Shown here: piece after piece, positions 1 to 11,810 of the stretch
Position numbering within the stretch: the stretch's first letter is position 1
Layout of the letters: each line of letters starts with the position of its first letter
Notes under the pieces: model-generated
The model's input: the letters and a program-made list of their open reading frames with translations, nothing else
What the model was told of the DNA's origin: nothing
The model's database searches: none
Assembly (NCBI RefSeq): GCF_000715075.1
Contig: NC_134082.1
Location: forward strand, 209,073,948-209,137,947
Source: Nicotiana tabacum
Lineage: Eukaryota > Streptophyta > Magnoliopsida > Solanales > Solanaceae
Direction: 5' to 3'
Length of the DNA: 64,000 nt
Made by a program: the position numbers and the translations under genes

Positions 1-605
1 ACCTCTTTTTTCCTATTCACCGTTGAATATAATTTTCGGCGCCAGTGAGAGAGTATACTCTCAGTATTTTCAATCTCACACACTCAATTAGTAGTGCAGT
101 TTTTATATTCGAATAAGAGAGGGACTATAACTCAATGGTCATTTCCGCAAGAAGATTCTTTTTATCCCCTCAAAAGAAAAAAACAATATCTCTTATTGTA
201 TTTATTTATTTATTAGGCTTTTTATTTATAATACCTATTTTGAGCCACAATTTATTCGAATTCGCATAGAAAAATCTCATGAGGTATAGTGCTTCTTGCC
301 AAAGGTCCTCTATTATTATAGTTTAAACCCGAAACCTCTGGATACTTACCGCCCATCATAATTGTACAATATCTTTTATGTGCTCCATTTTTTTGAAAGA
401 AAAAATGGTCTAATTTACTTCTTGATTGCTCATTTAAATTAATTTTAAAATTAACAAAATAATAAGTAAACTCACTAGTTATGACACTTTTTCTTCTCGA
501 AAATGACCAATAAAAAAACCAATATACTTCATTTTATTTTAATCTCAAGTTGGCAAAATTTGAATTTATCATAATTAGATTAGCTTCTTCTTTTTTTTCA
601 AGAAA
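1..605. other. AT-rich intergenic DNA, no gene seen
   Basis: This stretch lies downstream of the methyltransferase gene on the minus strand. It is AT-rich and holds only short open frames without recognisable domains. I see no RNA gene or complete repeat in it. Confidence 0.5.
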
Positions 606-756
606 GGGGTGTGTTGGTGTAACTACTAAAGTTGTTGATTCGAGATATGAAAACAGCCTCTGGCAGAAATTTAGGGTAAGACTACATATAATAGATCCTT
701 GTGGCCTTTCGTTGAACTCCGTGCATAGCGGAAGCTTAGTGCACCGGACTATCCAT
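606..756 (+). repeat. tRNA-derived SINE, degraded copy
   Basis: The stretch has a B-box-like segment (GTTGATTCGAGA, near 636-647). It continues with the same internal blocks as the better bounded SINE at 31895-32056: 'cctctggcagaaat', then 'gatccttgtggcc', then 'gcatagcggaagcttagtgcaccg'-like sequence (shortened here). The tRNA-like head is eroded and I found no target duplication, so both edges are approximate. Confidence 0.6.
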
Positions 757-1318
757 TAAAAAGCACATGCTTAACAATGATTTGATAGTTCTAGAGATTT
801 AATGAATCTTCCTTCTGATTGATGTTAGAGGAATTCTTTTTTTTTATTCCTCTGTTTAAAGTTAAAAATATTTAAAATATAAAAATTACAACGCGTGATT
901 GGGACTTATGTTTCCACAATGCTCTCATTAAGCAACTGGTTTGATAGACCAAAATCTATAACAAAATTGATAAGACCAGCCTGAAAGGGTCCTATAAAAC
1001 AAAATCTTTGAAAAATAAAAGAACATAACACAGAAACCACAAGATTCTCATTATTTCCTGTAGATAGGGCCATATAGGTAAGTGCGAACAAAAAAAACAC
1101 ATTGCCAGTGTTAGAATTCTGGTTGTTACAAAGAACTCTCTGATGTGTAGTGAAGTTTTAAATTTATCATACTTTCATCAAATTTATTTTGACTAAAGAA
1201 CTTACCCCAACTCTTATCACAATAATGTAGCAGTAACCCTAAAGAGTCTGAAGCATAAAGAATATCAATGTCTTCTACAATTCTCAGCTCTTGATACCAT
1301 CGTTAACACGTCCGAAAC

Positions 1319-1397
1319 TAGGGGTGGCAATTTGAGCCCAAACCATTTAAGCTGTTCAACCAGCTCAAGGTTGGGCCGGTCCCATTTGACACCCCTA
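1319..1397. mobile_element. short hAT-type MITE
   Basis: A 79-bp element starts TAGGGGTGGCAA and ends TTGACACCCCTA, so its tips are inverted repeats of the hAT type (TAGGGGTG). The flanking 8-mers tccgaaac and cccagaac agree at six of eight positions and could be a decayed 8-bp target duplication. It lies just downstream of the methyltransferase stop codon. Confidence 0.6.
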
Positions 1398-1627
1398 CCC
1401 AGAACCAAGAACCACAAACATTCTTAATCTGATCAAACATGCTCCCTTTGCTATAAAAGAACATCAAGAACTTTGTAACTCCAACCTCTTTAGACTTTGT
1501 TACAGATGCTCAACTCAAGCTTGTACGATATGTTTTATCAATTTAAGCCACACTGAGAAGTGTCTTCTCTACACTGTCTAACGTGCCTCTTCGACGCCCT
1601 TGCTATAGAAGAGGAAAAGGGAATAGT

Positions 1628-4600
1628 CTATTTGATGTTGTGCGTAGGAACACTCAAATAAAATTTGGTGTTCTTGAAGTCATCCAGGAGAGGGTTATAT
1701 CCATCTTTAGTTCTCGTCTTTGTTGGGAGACCAAATTCTTCCATGAATGCTGCTGTATCGAGCTATAACAAACGTTTACATGAATGAATGTAAACCAATG
1801 AGAAATAGAGGAGAACTTTGGTTTCTCACAGCTGAAGAGCAGGAATTACCGAAAGAGTACGTCTTTTCTTTCCCCGCTTCAATGACGTGTCATCTTTTTG
1901 CTGCTTCATCCACCCAGAGCAGTAATGATCCATCTGTTCCAAGAGCAAAAAATCTGTTGGAAAGAATATGTCGGCGTCCCCCTGCAAATAAAAAAATATA
2001 AAACATTGCAGCCAAGTACAGATGTTATAACACAATAGACATTCAAAGTTTCGCATGTTCAGGAGCATAATGATTGAAACATCGAGTGAATACACCAGTC
2101 CTACATAAGTTAATTAAAAGATTATTAAGATAACAAGTACGTGCAGCAGTGGCTTAGGGCGTGTTTGCTATGAAGGGAAGTGTTTTCCACTCACATTTTC
2201 CTGGAAAATAAATGGTTTCTTACTTACTTTCCGGTGTTTGGTAAGTATGTAGAAAATATTGCCCCAAGAGCATTTATATACAATCTAGGCTGAAATAATA
2301 AAAAAAACACAGTACTCTGTCTCTCTCTCTCCTGGAGTGGAAGTCCAACATACAAATACCTCTTATAAACAACATTTCATGATAAAATCCTGGGAGGAAT
2401 ACAGAAGATAAGGATCAGATCACCTTTGCATCCAAATAACTGTTGTAATCAGAGCTGCTACCATCTTTCTGCATTCATTTAATATCAAAAAGGCAAATGA
2501 ATTTATAAGAATTATGTTAACTTGTTATCATAAAAAAGCCTAAAAGGAGAAAATACATAAAGCAAGCTCTTGCCATTTAAGATGACAGAGGATTATATTA
2601 TTCCATGTGACATTTTGCAAGAAAAGGGTAAGTGCCAAAAAATAAATCAAGTGGAGATGCACATAAATGAAAAACATTGCAATCAACACTCACATTGGTT
2701 CTTCTGATACCAATCTTTTCCTTTTCAATCCCGATACTCAACAGATAAATTTGTAACCTACATGCTTTCAGAAGGTCTGAAGAATAGTGAAACAGTTCTA
2801 ACACAACAACCACCACCCAACCAAACTTGCCTTGCGACTCACTAATTTAACCACTAGACACTCAAAAATGTAAGAGCATGACTTTTTTGTCAGTTTTAAG
2901 GTTTTAAAGAATATCCAGGTTCTGCAAAAGGATATTTATAGACCGGACCAGCTAGTCGATTTAAATTTAATGATAAAACCAAGTTGCTCCGGGGCTTTGG
3001 TCTAATGGTAAGAGCATAGCTTGTGATGCGTATGTTGGGCGCATGTCAAAGGTTCGAACCCCACCACAGCCAAAAACCCTAGTATTTAAGAGGAGAAGTG
3101 TAGAAGGGTGGGGCCCATTATTCACCGAGTTCCAACCAGGGCGCAACTATCCCTCGGAAATTTCTGAGTTATCAAGCCTATAGAACAGGAGAAATGGTGG
3201 ATCTACACGCTCCTTCTCCTACCATGGTTTCCTGTTTATTCTTGCATCACTTCTGCTGTCATGTATTCTTGGCATCACGCTACCCTTAATTTGGATTCCA
3301 AAACACAACTTTATTGCTCATAATTCTCTCCAATTTCCAAAATAAAACTATGCTATGTATTCATATATGAGGGTATGTACAGTTTCTTCTACTTCTAGTA
3401 ATTTTTCTTCTTTTTTTAATTGTTAGAGGATTTAGGAGTCCAAAAAATACACGCTTGTCTTGTTTGATAAACTAATTTGAGTAAGATGTTTTAGCAGCAC
3501 GAGTATTAATCAAAGATCGAGAGAGGCTACAATGAAGGGCAGAAAATCAATGGCATAAGGAGAATAAGTGAAATGTACCTTGGTTGAAACCAGAGGAGCT
3601 CTTTCACCAGGAATTTTAACATCAGGTAGATAACTGAAATCGGAAGCAATTAAAGACATCTTCGGTAAAGCTCCATGTAAAACTTCTAGAAGTTTCTGAA
3701 TTTTAGGAAGTAGCACTGCATGAGTATATGATATTTTTTCCCAAGTATGAGCATTTAATATGTTAACCTAAACCGAGGAAAGAGCTCAATCAACATTGCA
3801 GAATTATTACCAAGCAACCAGTGGGAAGCCAACACCACCTTGGCTTAGGAAACACTTTTGCCCATATACTTTTCATTGCTGAAGAAACCCTGCTCCCACC
3901 CGTTGTAGCATCAGGCATATCTATGATCTCCATGCAAGACTTGATTAAGGAGTCTTGAATTGGCCTATACAACTCCGAGAGTTTTTCCCTGTTAAAAGAA
4001 GACAAAGACGTGTTTTAGCGTTATATGCAGATTTGGCAATCTTGCTTGGCCATCATACCTACTACAAATGGACAAAATCACCAATCCGAAATGATTCAAT
4101 ATCAGGCTACATCCCGCTATAAAGCAAAAATATCTCTCTTATCTTCTCTTACTTCTTTGTGTAGTTCCCTTTTTTTCCATATTTTTATGGAGTGGAGTGG
4201 CATAAGAGATCCTTATGAAAAAGAAGCAATACTTACTGCTACTTCTATTACTAGTTCTCAGGATTTATCAACCAAAAGGCAAAGATAACTATGCTTGTGC
4301 AAATACTACATTGTTAGCAACATTCATAAGGCTATCCACCCATATACTGTCGAAGAAACATCTCAGTCAAAAATGTAAAATTTCCTTAGCAGAAAAAAAA
4401 ATTCCAGAGTACAAACATCATTATGCTGTTTCAACAGTATAAAGTGAATTACCCTTCTTTGCTTTCAACCCACACTTCTGTCCATGGAGAAATTTGATTC
4501 TCAGAGTAAATGAGATCATGTGGAAGATTGTCAAGCACCTAAAAGATTACTCGATCGTTAATAAGATCAATGAATAAAGTTTATGACAGAACCTTTCAGG

Positions 4601-7600
4601 CTCAGAGTTTAATGGTATTGCAGAAACCAAGATACAAGAATTGACATTCTGTTCCTGTAGAATTTGTAAAGTGCTCATTTGAAGCATGCCATATATTTGT
4701 AATCGGCATTTTAAGAGGAGTCAATTTTTCACCAACTACCCAATTTCCCTCATCATGATTGAACTTCATTAACCAAGTAAGGAAGCCAGTCGTCACTTTC
4801 AATGCATACCATATCTTGCTAGAGAAGAACATTACAGACAAAAGAAATAGAGAAAGTAGCCATACCTCTAACATGATAACCCAACAAGGTTGTTCATTCA
4901 CATCTCCTGCTTCAACAAGAAAACTTCAGTGTGCAAAATCTATTAAACTGCTATGCGTTAATGCAAAGATAAAGAACAGGGTCAGATAATTAAAAGCATC
5001 AGACCCCATCCACTCCTGTCCGCAGCATCACGACACTCTACTCTAAACTTGGATGAGTGGCTATCAACTTCGCCAACAGTTTGAATCTGTTTCGCTGCGA
5101 GTGAGGAACTGATTTCAACCGAACTGTACTCAAGAGAAAAGAGCTTTAGTAATTCTTTATGAAATGATTGAATGAAGAGCCTGCACAGAAAACAATGATA
5201 AAAGAAGAGGAATAGCTATCTGACACTTCTGAAGCAAAACAATTTGCTCAAGATGTGTTTGAAACTCACGGACACCCTTTTGAAACTTTAGAGCAACGTG
5301 TAAGGTTAATATTGATCAGAATTATAACTTTCTATAAGTCATTTCTTGTTGTAACGATAAGAAGACATAATCATTTTTTGTTTACACTTTTGATAAATAT
5401 TCAGCATTACTTATTCAATGTACTGGGGTTTTTGAAATTTCTTAATTTATGAAAACATATATAACATGTACTTTACTTTGTTCTGTCATGCTTACATCAG
5501 GAAAATAGAAAGAACTTTAACCTTTCAGTTTAATATGATATTCAAGTACTTGAGATGCATCAGTTCTTGCTTAATTGTTTTTTTTAAATAATGGTACTGT
5601 CCAGGCCAGTTTGAGCATACCTCGAACTATTTCACTAGGTACCTGCTACCTACCACCAACACAAGTACCGGATAACTTTGTCTACCAAGGCTTAGACAGA
5701 TGGCACGAAATAACCTAGCGTTTTTGTCTCCATTGTGATTTGAACCTGAGACCTCACGGTTCTCCAACCCACTTTATTGACCAGTACCATTTGGCTACAC
5801 CCTTGAGTGTCATTTCTTGCTTAACTCTACAGTTGACTGTAATATGTTTTAACAAAAGGCATGAACTGATATCACCACAGCACAGACCTGCTATCATCTT
5901 CCATCATCTTCTCAAAATCTAAGGAGTTACACTTCTAAGTTATATTTTTTAGACCTTCCAAGCAGTTAGAACACAACATTGCATACTTTTAATAACAAAA
6001 TATGGCATAGAGATTTTGATTTAAAAAAGCAAAATACCATTTAATTAAAAAAAAAAGTGTCTTTGAAGAAAGAGGGTATAAAATCGTACTCATGAAAAGA
6101 ATAGAAAAAATGACCATTAATAATATTTTATTACTTTGTCAAAAAACAAAAAAAATAGAAAAGAATGGCACTAAATGCCCAGGAAAATAATGCATGTATT
6201 TAGTCTAAAAGAAAATCTTGCATTAGACAATTAAAGCGGAGATCAATGAGCTACTTTTTCCCTATGTTCCCCTTAGTCTAGAGAACTTTGAGAAAATATG
6301 GCATCTACCCCACCTTAAGGCCAACAGGTGGAGTGGTACAAAGACCATTATACCCCTTCAATTTCCCTTTTATACAATGTGGGACATCATATAATGTAAT
6401 CAACACCTTCCCGCATGTGTTAAATCGATTCTAAAATTCATCCGCAAACTTCAATGCGGATTTTTTTAATGGCAATAATTACTTCAAAAAACCTAGTAAA
6501 TCAAATAAGTAATGTTGAATTTTAGAATTACATGTAGAAGTGCTTGCTAAAGGTCTGCTCTAACACCATGTGAAAGAATCTGAGCATTCGACAAAACCTT
6601 AAAACCGTGAATGGAGTAGTGCAAGACTTTTATAAGCACTTTTACTTCAAATATGAAACATTATCAATTAGCTAAGGTACCTCAATAAAATTATTGTTCC
6701 TCTATTTCATAACTAATTTGCACAAATGCTTTACTCTGTAGCTCTATGGCCATGCAAACAAGTTCATCATGTGCGGCATTCTCAATTAGGTAAAGCACTG
6801 CGAGCATTATCACATACATGTAACTGATATTATCATAAACTCTTGTCGGTGCATTTAACTTTATGTAATCCAGGATGCCTTTCGCACAGGTTCCTGATCC
6901 ACCACCTATCTCATATATCTACATCCAAAAGACAGCCAAAATGTAAAGCAAGTGAATGATTCATCAACTAAGTCAAACTTTAAGAAGAAAAATAGAGAAA
7001 ATCACTATTAATAAGTTCCAATGGACAATAACAGATTGTATGCAGCTAAGAAGCTACATTCTCTAGGCATTAACGAACTTACTTTCAGTGGAACAGATAG
7101 GTTTGTAGTACGCAAAATGGCTTCAGCAATCCCATGAGCATACCAAGGCTGCAGAGAATTCCATATAACATGATTGCGTCTAACAAGTAAATTGGAATAC
7201 AGAATAGAAACTAATACAAAGGCGGTGAAAAAAAAAACCATATTGATGAATGTTCTGACTTCTGGTTACTTGAACTAAAAGTGCCTACAAAATAAAAATA
7301 AAGTTCTCTGGGGAACATAACAAATGAATGCATGACAAGAGAGTTTAAGTCCATAACTTGCTTAACAGTGAAACAAGAAGAAAGAGAGAAAAACTCTTCG
7401 GTTGTTGGCAATATACAGAGTGGCTCCTCACATTGGAGTCTAGGTCTATGTAATAAGGGTAAGCAACTATTCTTTGCTTACATCATGATAAGTAATTATT
7501 CCAAGAATATCCTAAGAAATAGTCTACATAATTTTCTCACATATGGTGAGCAATTATATTTAGAAGAACAAAAGAAAGTAATATTACCTTAAAAAGCTCC

Positions 7601-9531
7601 ACTGGAGTAAACCATGAAACATCGCTCTGCTTGTAAATCTTATCCAAATGCTTCATGTATGCTTTCCTACCTAAAATATTCAAAAATCATATTTTCCATC
7701 TTCTAAGGACAACTTTTTTTTTATTCTACAATCATGCCACTGAAAGTATCATAATATTTCATATCTTTTTTTCTTATAACCATGGTGTCGGGATCAGCTT
7801 ATACGCATCTCGATTAATTAAATGAGATATCCGCTACCTTTCCAGTAACAGGTACCAGGTAACTCCATCCACCAAAGCTTCGACAATAGGAAGAAAACAC
7901 CTAGTAGTTTCGCCTCCGCTGGGATTTGAACCTGAGACTCCAGGTTCTCAACCCACTTCATTGACGACTAAACCACACCCTTGGGTGCATCATACTATTT
8001 CATATCTCCTGCTTCCTTATTTTCAGTTTGCACACAAGTATGATGAAATGTTTTTTCAGCTAGACAAAGTCTAGACTGCTATAACAGTAAAAGCCTGAGA
8101 TGATTCATCCATATCTAGTACAAGCTCGGATAAAGGAGGAGTATTCTAGGATGACAAAGTGCAAAAAATAATTAAACTATGACAAAATCTCTTCATTGCA
8201 CTTGAATAGTTTCGTGCTAGTCTGATAGTGTTTTGTCTTAGACTGCTAATGATTAATGTTGTGTTCGTACTATTTTTCCATTTTCATAATACCGTGCCAT
8301 TATTACTAGTTACTGTTATTGCTTTACCATCTGGCTCTTACGATGCTCGTATTATCTTCCTGGCTTCTGTTGTTGTTACTGATCTATTGTCTCTTTTCGT
8401 CTTCATGAACCGAGTATCTATCGGAAACAACCTTCTCTTCCCCTCTGGGGTAGGGGTAAGTTCTGTGTTCACACTACCCTCCCCATACCCCACTTGTGAG
8501 ATTTTACTGGGTTGTTGTTGTTGTTGTTGCACTTGAATAGGGCAAAATGGATGCATAGAATTTATATAACTGACTCCAACTAATTTAGGATTAAGGTGTA
8601 GTTATTGATTGACTGCACTTCATATTAGGCAGTCATCCAGCATCTGCCTTGTATTACTGAGAACTTACATAGGAGTACTGCTCAAGAAATCCCAATGAAT
8701 TCACAAATAGATGAAAAAATAGTAAAGTAAAAGAAACACCAATTACCTTGGAGCTGATTGAACTTAATGCTTCTATCAAGCACTCCAACTGATGCCGATT
8801 TCTGGGAGAAATACCCTACATTTGGATCATACAATGCCTTGTGAATAAAATCCCTAACCTTCAAATCACCAAGAAATGAACATAAGCCAATAAATAAATA
8901 AAACTAAAGGGTGTGTTTGGTATGCCAGAAAAAATGTTTTCTTTAAATAATTCTTTCGCGAAATCAGAAAGAAGTGAGGACTCATATAGCCGACCCAATT
9001 TGTTTAGGACTGAGTCATAGTTATTGTTTTTGTTGTTTAATTCCTCGACGAAATAATTTTCCACTGTTTGTTAACTTGAACACTGAAAACGTGTATTTCT
9101 CCAAAATAAGGTCATTTCCTTTTACAAATATGAACATTTTCACTTATTAGCAAAGTTATTTTCTTTACAAATATAGTGAGAGTAATGAAACCATTTTCCA
9201 AAAAACAAATATTTTCCAGCATACCAAATGCAAATATATATTATAAACAACAAAGTAATCAAGAGAATTAGAGAAATTACAAGAATTGGTGTGTCCCCAA
9301 CAATGTGAGTAGAGAACAAAGCTGAAGAGTGCTGACCCAAAAATTCAAAAGGAATCACTGAGGATAAAATTATGTAAGTTTCAGAAAATCTTGAAGAAAT
9401 TCTAAGTATAAAAAGAAAATTAATAGAAAAGAATGGAAAAAATTGTTTACAGAGCTAAAGAGAGAGAAATAACCTCTGGGTTTGTAGAAGAGGGTTTTTA
9501 GATTTCGTGAAGAGAACGATAGAGGTGCCAT
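1628..9531 (-). CDS. Mitochondrial MidA/NDUFAF7-type (DUF185) protein arginine methyltransferase homologue
   Basis: Fourteen minus-strand exons: 9474-9531, 9281-9357, 8747-8858, 7588-7670, 7083-7148, 6818-6918, 5005-5123, 4866-4906, 4453-4538, 3811-3988, 3579-3695, 2424-2468, 1850-1981 and 1628-1762. All introns are GT-AG and the exons join to 1350 nt, an open frame of 449 codons plus TAG. The first residues (MAPLSFSSRNLKTLFYKP) look like a mitochondrial presequence. The conserved N-terminal block V-R-D-F-I-H-x-A-L-Y-D-P-N-x-G-Y-F-S starts near residue 46. The SAM-binding glycine motif YEIGGGSGT is at about residues 134-142, followed by QPCWVIMLEVLDNLPHDL and by PGERAPLVSTK. The C-terminus is basic (KRGKKRRTLS) before the plant tail. 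Human NDUFAF7 dimethylates an arginine of complex I subunit NDUFS2 during assembly; the same role here is inferred from family. The exon 7 donor (GTCTGA) is weak. Introns 2, 3, 6, 11 and 12 hold MITEs or SINEs. Confidence 0.93.
2157..2280. repeat. MITE fragment in intron 12 of the methyltransferase gene
   Basis: The segment starts gggcgtgtttgctatgaa and contains ttttcctggaaaataaatgg. It is related to the element at 8909-9232, which starts ggtgtgtttggtatg. The right end is not clear. Confidence 0.4.
2990..3110 (+). repeat. tRNA-derived SINE in intron 11
   Basis: A pol III A-box-like segment (TGGTCTAATGGTAAGAGC, 2999-3016) is followed about 35 bp later by a B-box (GGTTCGAACCC, 3051-3061), as in a tRNA. 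The sequence between does not form a credible cloverleaf and the unit continues into non-tRNA sequence, so this is a SINE head and not a tRNA gene. The 3' end could lie further right, up to about 3250; no target duplication was found. Confidence 0.6.
5575..5813 (-). mobile_element. TS-like SINE in intron 6, 11-bp target duplication
   Basis: Read on the minus strand, the head contains 'caagggtgtagccaaatggt' (A-box region) and 'ggtctcaggttcaaatc' (B-box region), the tRNA-Lys-like head of tobacco TS-type SINEs. Body blocks 'gacaaaaacgctagg' and 'ggtaggtagcaggtacct' follow. The 11-mer ttcttgcttaa flanks it at 5564-5574 and 5814-5824. Confidence 0.8.
7767..7988 (-). mobile_element. TS-like SINE in intron 3, 19-bp target duplication
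   Basis: Same family and orientation as 5575-5813, with 'caagggtgtggtttagtcgt' at its head and a B-box 'ggttcaaatcc'. It is flanked by atcataatatttcatatct (7748-7766) and atcatactatttcatatct (7989-8007), identical at 18 of 19 positions. The long, nearly perfect duplication marks it as a fairly recent insertion into the intron. Confidence 0.85.
8210..8526 (+). mobile_element. (TTG)n-tailed retroposon with a LINE-type 3' tail, intron 3
   Basis: A 317-bp insertion ends in ttttactgggttgttgttg repeats. It is flanked by the perfect 14-bp duplication ttgcacttgaatag (8196-8209 and 8527-8540). Its last 90 bases or so match the 3' end of the RTE-type LINE in the PIG-N gene (minus strand of 36822-36925), including the 'ggggtagg.gtaag.tctg' and 'gagattttactggg' blocks. 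I do not see clear pol III boxes at the 5' end, so it is either a SINE using the LINE's tail or a 5'-truncated LINE. Confidence 0.75.
8909..9232. mobile_element. MITE in intron 2 of the methyltransferase gene
   Basis: The left tip ggtgtgtttggtatgccag is mirrored by the right tip tccagcataccaaatgca, giving an inverted repeat around gtttggtatg. The interior is AT-rich and non-coding. The family is not certain, and no clean target duplication was identified. Confidence 0.55.
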
Positions 9532-9869
9532 AATAATGGACGATTAAGAAGGGTTTTGAGGATCTTTCACCAGTTTTGATGTTTTTTGTTGATTTTTGAG
9601 TTTCAGGTTTGATTTGGAGGGTTTTGTTATTCTGTGGTCTTGTTCTTGAGGGTTTAAGGAATTTGTTTCTGTTTTTTTTTATTTTTTCGGTTCAAAATAT
9701 AGTGTCTAGCCATATCTACTTATTCCATTTTGACATATACAACATCAACAACAAAAACCAATAAAATTACATAAGTGGATCTGATGAGTACAGTGAGTAT
9801 GCAAAATTTATTTCTATAAAAAGGCTATTTTTAAAAGACTCTAAGCTCAAGAGTATAAATAAAAATAAT

Positions 9870-9892
9870 CAAATATCAACAATAATAGCCAA

Positions 9893-9932
<40 letters not shown>

Positions 9933-10230
9933 TAAGAACCAAACAAATAAATGAAAGAAAGTAATAGCACTAGCAATAGCGATACTAATAGCAATAAGTA
10001 GTAACCGCAATAAGATACTAGAAAATTGAAGCGGGAGATAATAAGAAAACAACCATAATTGTAGCAATCTAAGAACAACGACAAGATACTAACAAACTAG
10101 TCCTAAACAACCGGCAAGGGTTGGAAAAATGCTTGACTACTTATTACCGTTTTATCCTAATTCTCGACTTTCACACCCTCCTATCAAGAGCAATGTCCTT
10201 ACTAAGCTGAATATAATATTTTTCATTTTC
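9870..10230 (-). mobile_element. Degraded RTE LINE 3' fragment
   Basis: The order of short blocks (a triplet or A-rich run, 'ctatcaaactag.c', 'acac..gactac', 'ccctatcaag.g.catgtcct') parallels the LINE 3' region at 37020-37210 in the same orientation. The match is heavily diverged. There is no open reading frame of interest. Confidence 0.5.
9893..9931. repeat. (AAT)n microsatellite
   Basis: About 13 uninterrupted AAT/ATA/TAA triplets. The apparent poly-isoleucine or poly-tyrosine frames across it are artefacts. Confidence 0.9.
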
Positions 10231-10979
10231 AAGCTCGAGAACTTTTTATGGAGTATAGATGAACTTTTACTATTTTACCACACCCTCGAGGGATGAATTT
10301 CTTGAGCTAGTTGAAGTTGAAAATCTTCTTCATTCGTAGGTTAATAAAATCTAAAATTTACCATTCAAAGCTAAATCATATGACTTACATACCACTTGAA
10401 TGTTGCAACTAATTAATTCTTATTTTTCATATAAGATTTAAAGGTTTATTCAAAGGAGCATGAAGCCATATTAGAAAAAGAAAGAGTTAAATTAATTTCA
10501 CAACCTTACGATTGCACTTGAGGGTGACTTAGCCGTTACTAAAATGGGTGCAGAAAACAATAATATTAGGAAAAAAAATACCATGTAAGTCTTATCGGGG
10601 ATAAGATACGTATAATGATGAGCAATAATCGATATATACGCAAGCTGATCCGAGTAAAAAAATAAAAAAATTCACAACCCTACAACTGAAAATTATGAAG
10701 ACCTTTTGTTGGAAAATGTAGCATGAATTTTCTCCAATTTTGAGCCCAAAATCAACTATTCGATGATGAGGTCCATTTCAACCGATGTGTAGATAAACCC
10801 ACCTACACTCCTGTCTATTTCTATTTTTTATTTTTTATTTTTTTCACTCCTGTCTATTTCATTGGCCCTAATCATTAACCAAAGCCACATTATTTTATAC
10901 TTCAACTTAAATTATTTTTAACTTAAACTTAAATTTCATGATTTTTTTGGAAAGCGTTGATGATTTAATTAACTATTAT
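10231..10979. other. Intergenic DNA, no gene seen
   Basis: AT-rich sequence with no open frame of note, no splice-compatible coding pattern and no clear repeat boundary. Confidence 0.5.
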
Positions 10980-11225
10980 CTCCTTCGGTCCACTTTAATT
11001 GATTTTTTGACTATTTTCACATATTAAGAAATTTATATTTTAATACTAATTAACAGTGAAATTGGTCATATTAACCTTAGAACATTAGAAATGTAACAAA
11101 TATTCCTAGTTTTTTTTACTTCAAGGGAAGTTTCAGAAAAGAAAAACTAATTCATTCTTGATATCTGAAAAAGTGTGGACCACAAAAAAATGTTAAAAAA
11201 TTAATTAAAGTAGATCGGAGGAAGT
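10980..11225. mobile_element. Stowaway-like (Tc1/mariner) MITE
   Basis: The left end ctccttcggtccactttaat is an imperfect inverted repeat of the right end attaaagtagatcggaggaa, with TA at the borders. The tips recall the Stowaway consensus CTCCCTCCGTCCC. It is about 246 bp, non-coding and AT-rich. Confidence 0.7.
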
Positions 11226-11760
11226 AATAAGAGATCATAGTTATACAAAATTAATTATGTCCTAAGTATTTGAAGAGTTAAACAAAGTTTTGTTTACTGC
11301 AAAATTTTTAAATATTTTACATCAGAAATGTTGTCATATACATTAAAACTCTTATTTAAAACTTTGTTTCCTTTTAACAATGGATAAAATGCTCTATAAG
11401 ATTAACCAGCTCCAAAATAGAATTGAATGTGAGATTTCGAGGCTTTGACGCCTCACCCTTTTTCACTTATGTCAACCTCATTAACCATAATTAATAATCC
11501 ATCTTTTTCTTCTAAAAATGAAAAGCAATTAAAGTTTCCCAGCGAAAGCAACAAAATACTAGATTATTTAGTCTAATCTGCATAAATTTTGTTTGACAAA
11601 GTTACTTGTTAATAGTGTTGGTGGAAAAAATAAGGTACCCGATTACAAGCTCACTCGAACATTACTATCATAAAAGAAAAAGAATTAAAACTATTTACAG
11701 ATGTAGCATTACCATATTTTTTCTTCTTCGTGATAGAAAGGATTAAAGCCTCAAACTCTA
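11226..11760. other. Intergenic DNA, no gene seen
   Basis: No coding pattern, RNA gene or bounded repeat was recognised. Confidence 0.45.
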
Positions 11761-11810
11761 TACTACAATAACAACAATAACATACCTAGTGATCTCATGA
11801 GTGGGGAGGA
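11761..11810 (-). repeat. Retroposon 3'-tail remnant (CAA)n
   Basis: The block acaataacaacaataacata followed by 'cctagtgatctcatgagtgggg' (shortened) matches the minus-strand LINE/SINE tail seen at 36822-36925 and 40365. It directly abuts the LTR start at 11811, so the LTR may have inserted into an older retroposon tail. Confidence 0.5.

Noticed and set aside
2999..3061. Possible tRNA gene from A-box and B-box
   Set aside because: No acceptor stem or anticodon arm pairing, and the unit continues into non-tRNA sequence. It fits a SINE head. The same applies to 33538-33724, 31895-32056 and 54301-54360.
8338..8556. Frame with a poly-Gln run
   Set aside because: Antisense of the (TTG)n tail of a retroposon.
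9869..10084. Frames with poly-Ile or poly-Tyr
   Set aside because: Translation of an (AAT)n microsatellite in decayed LINE sequence.
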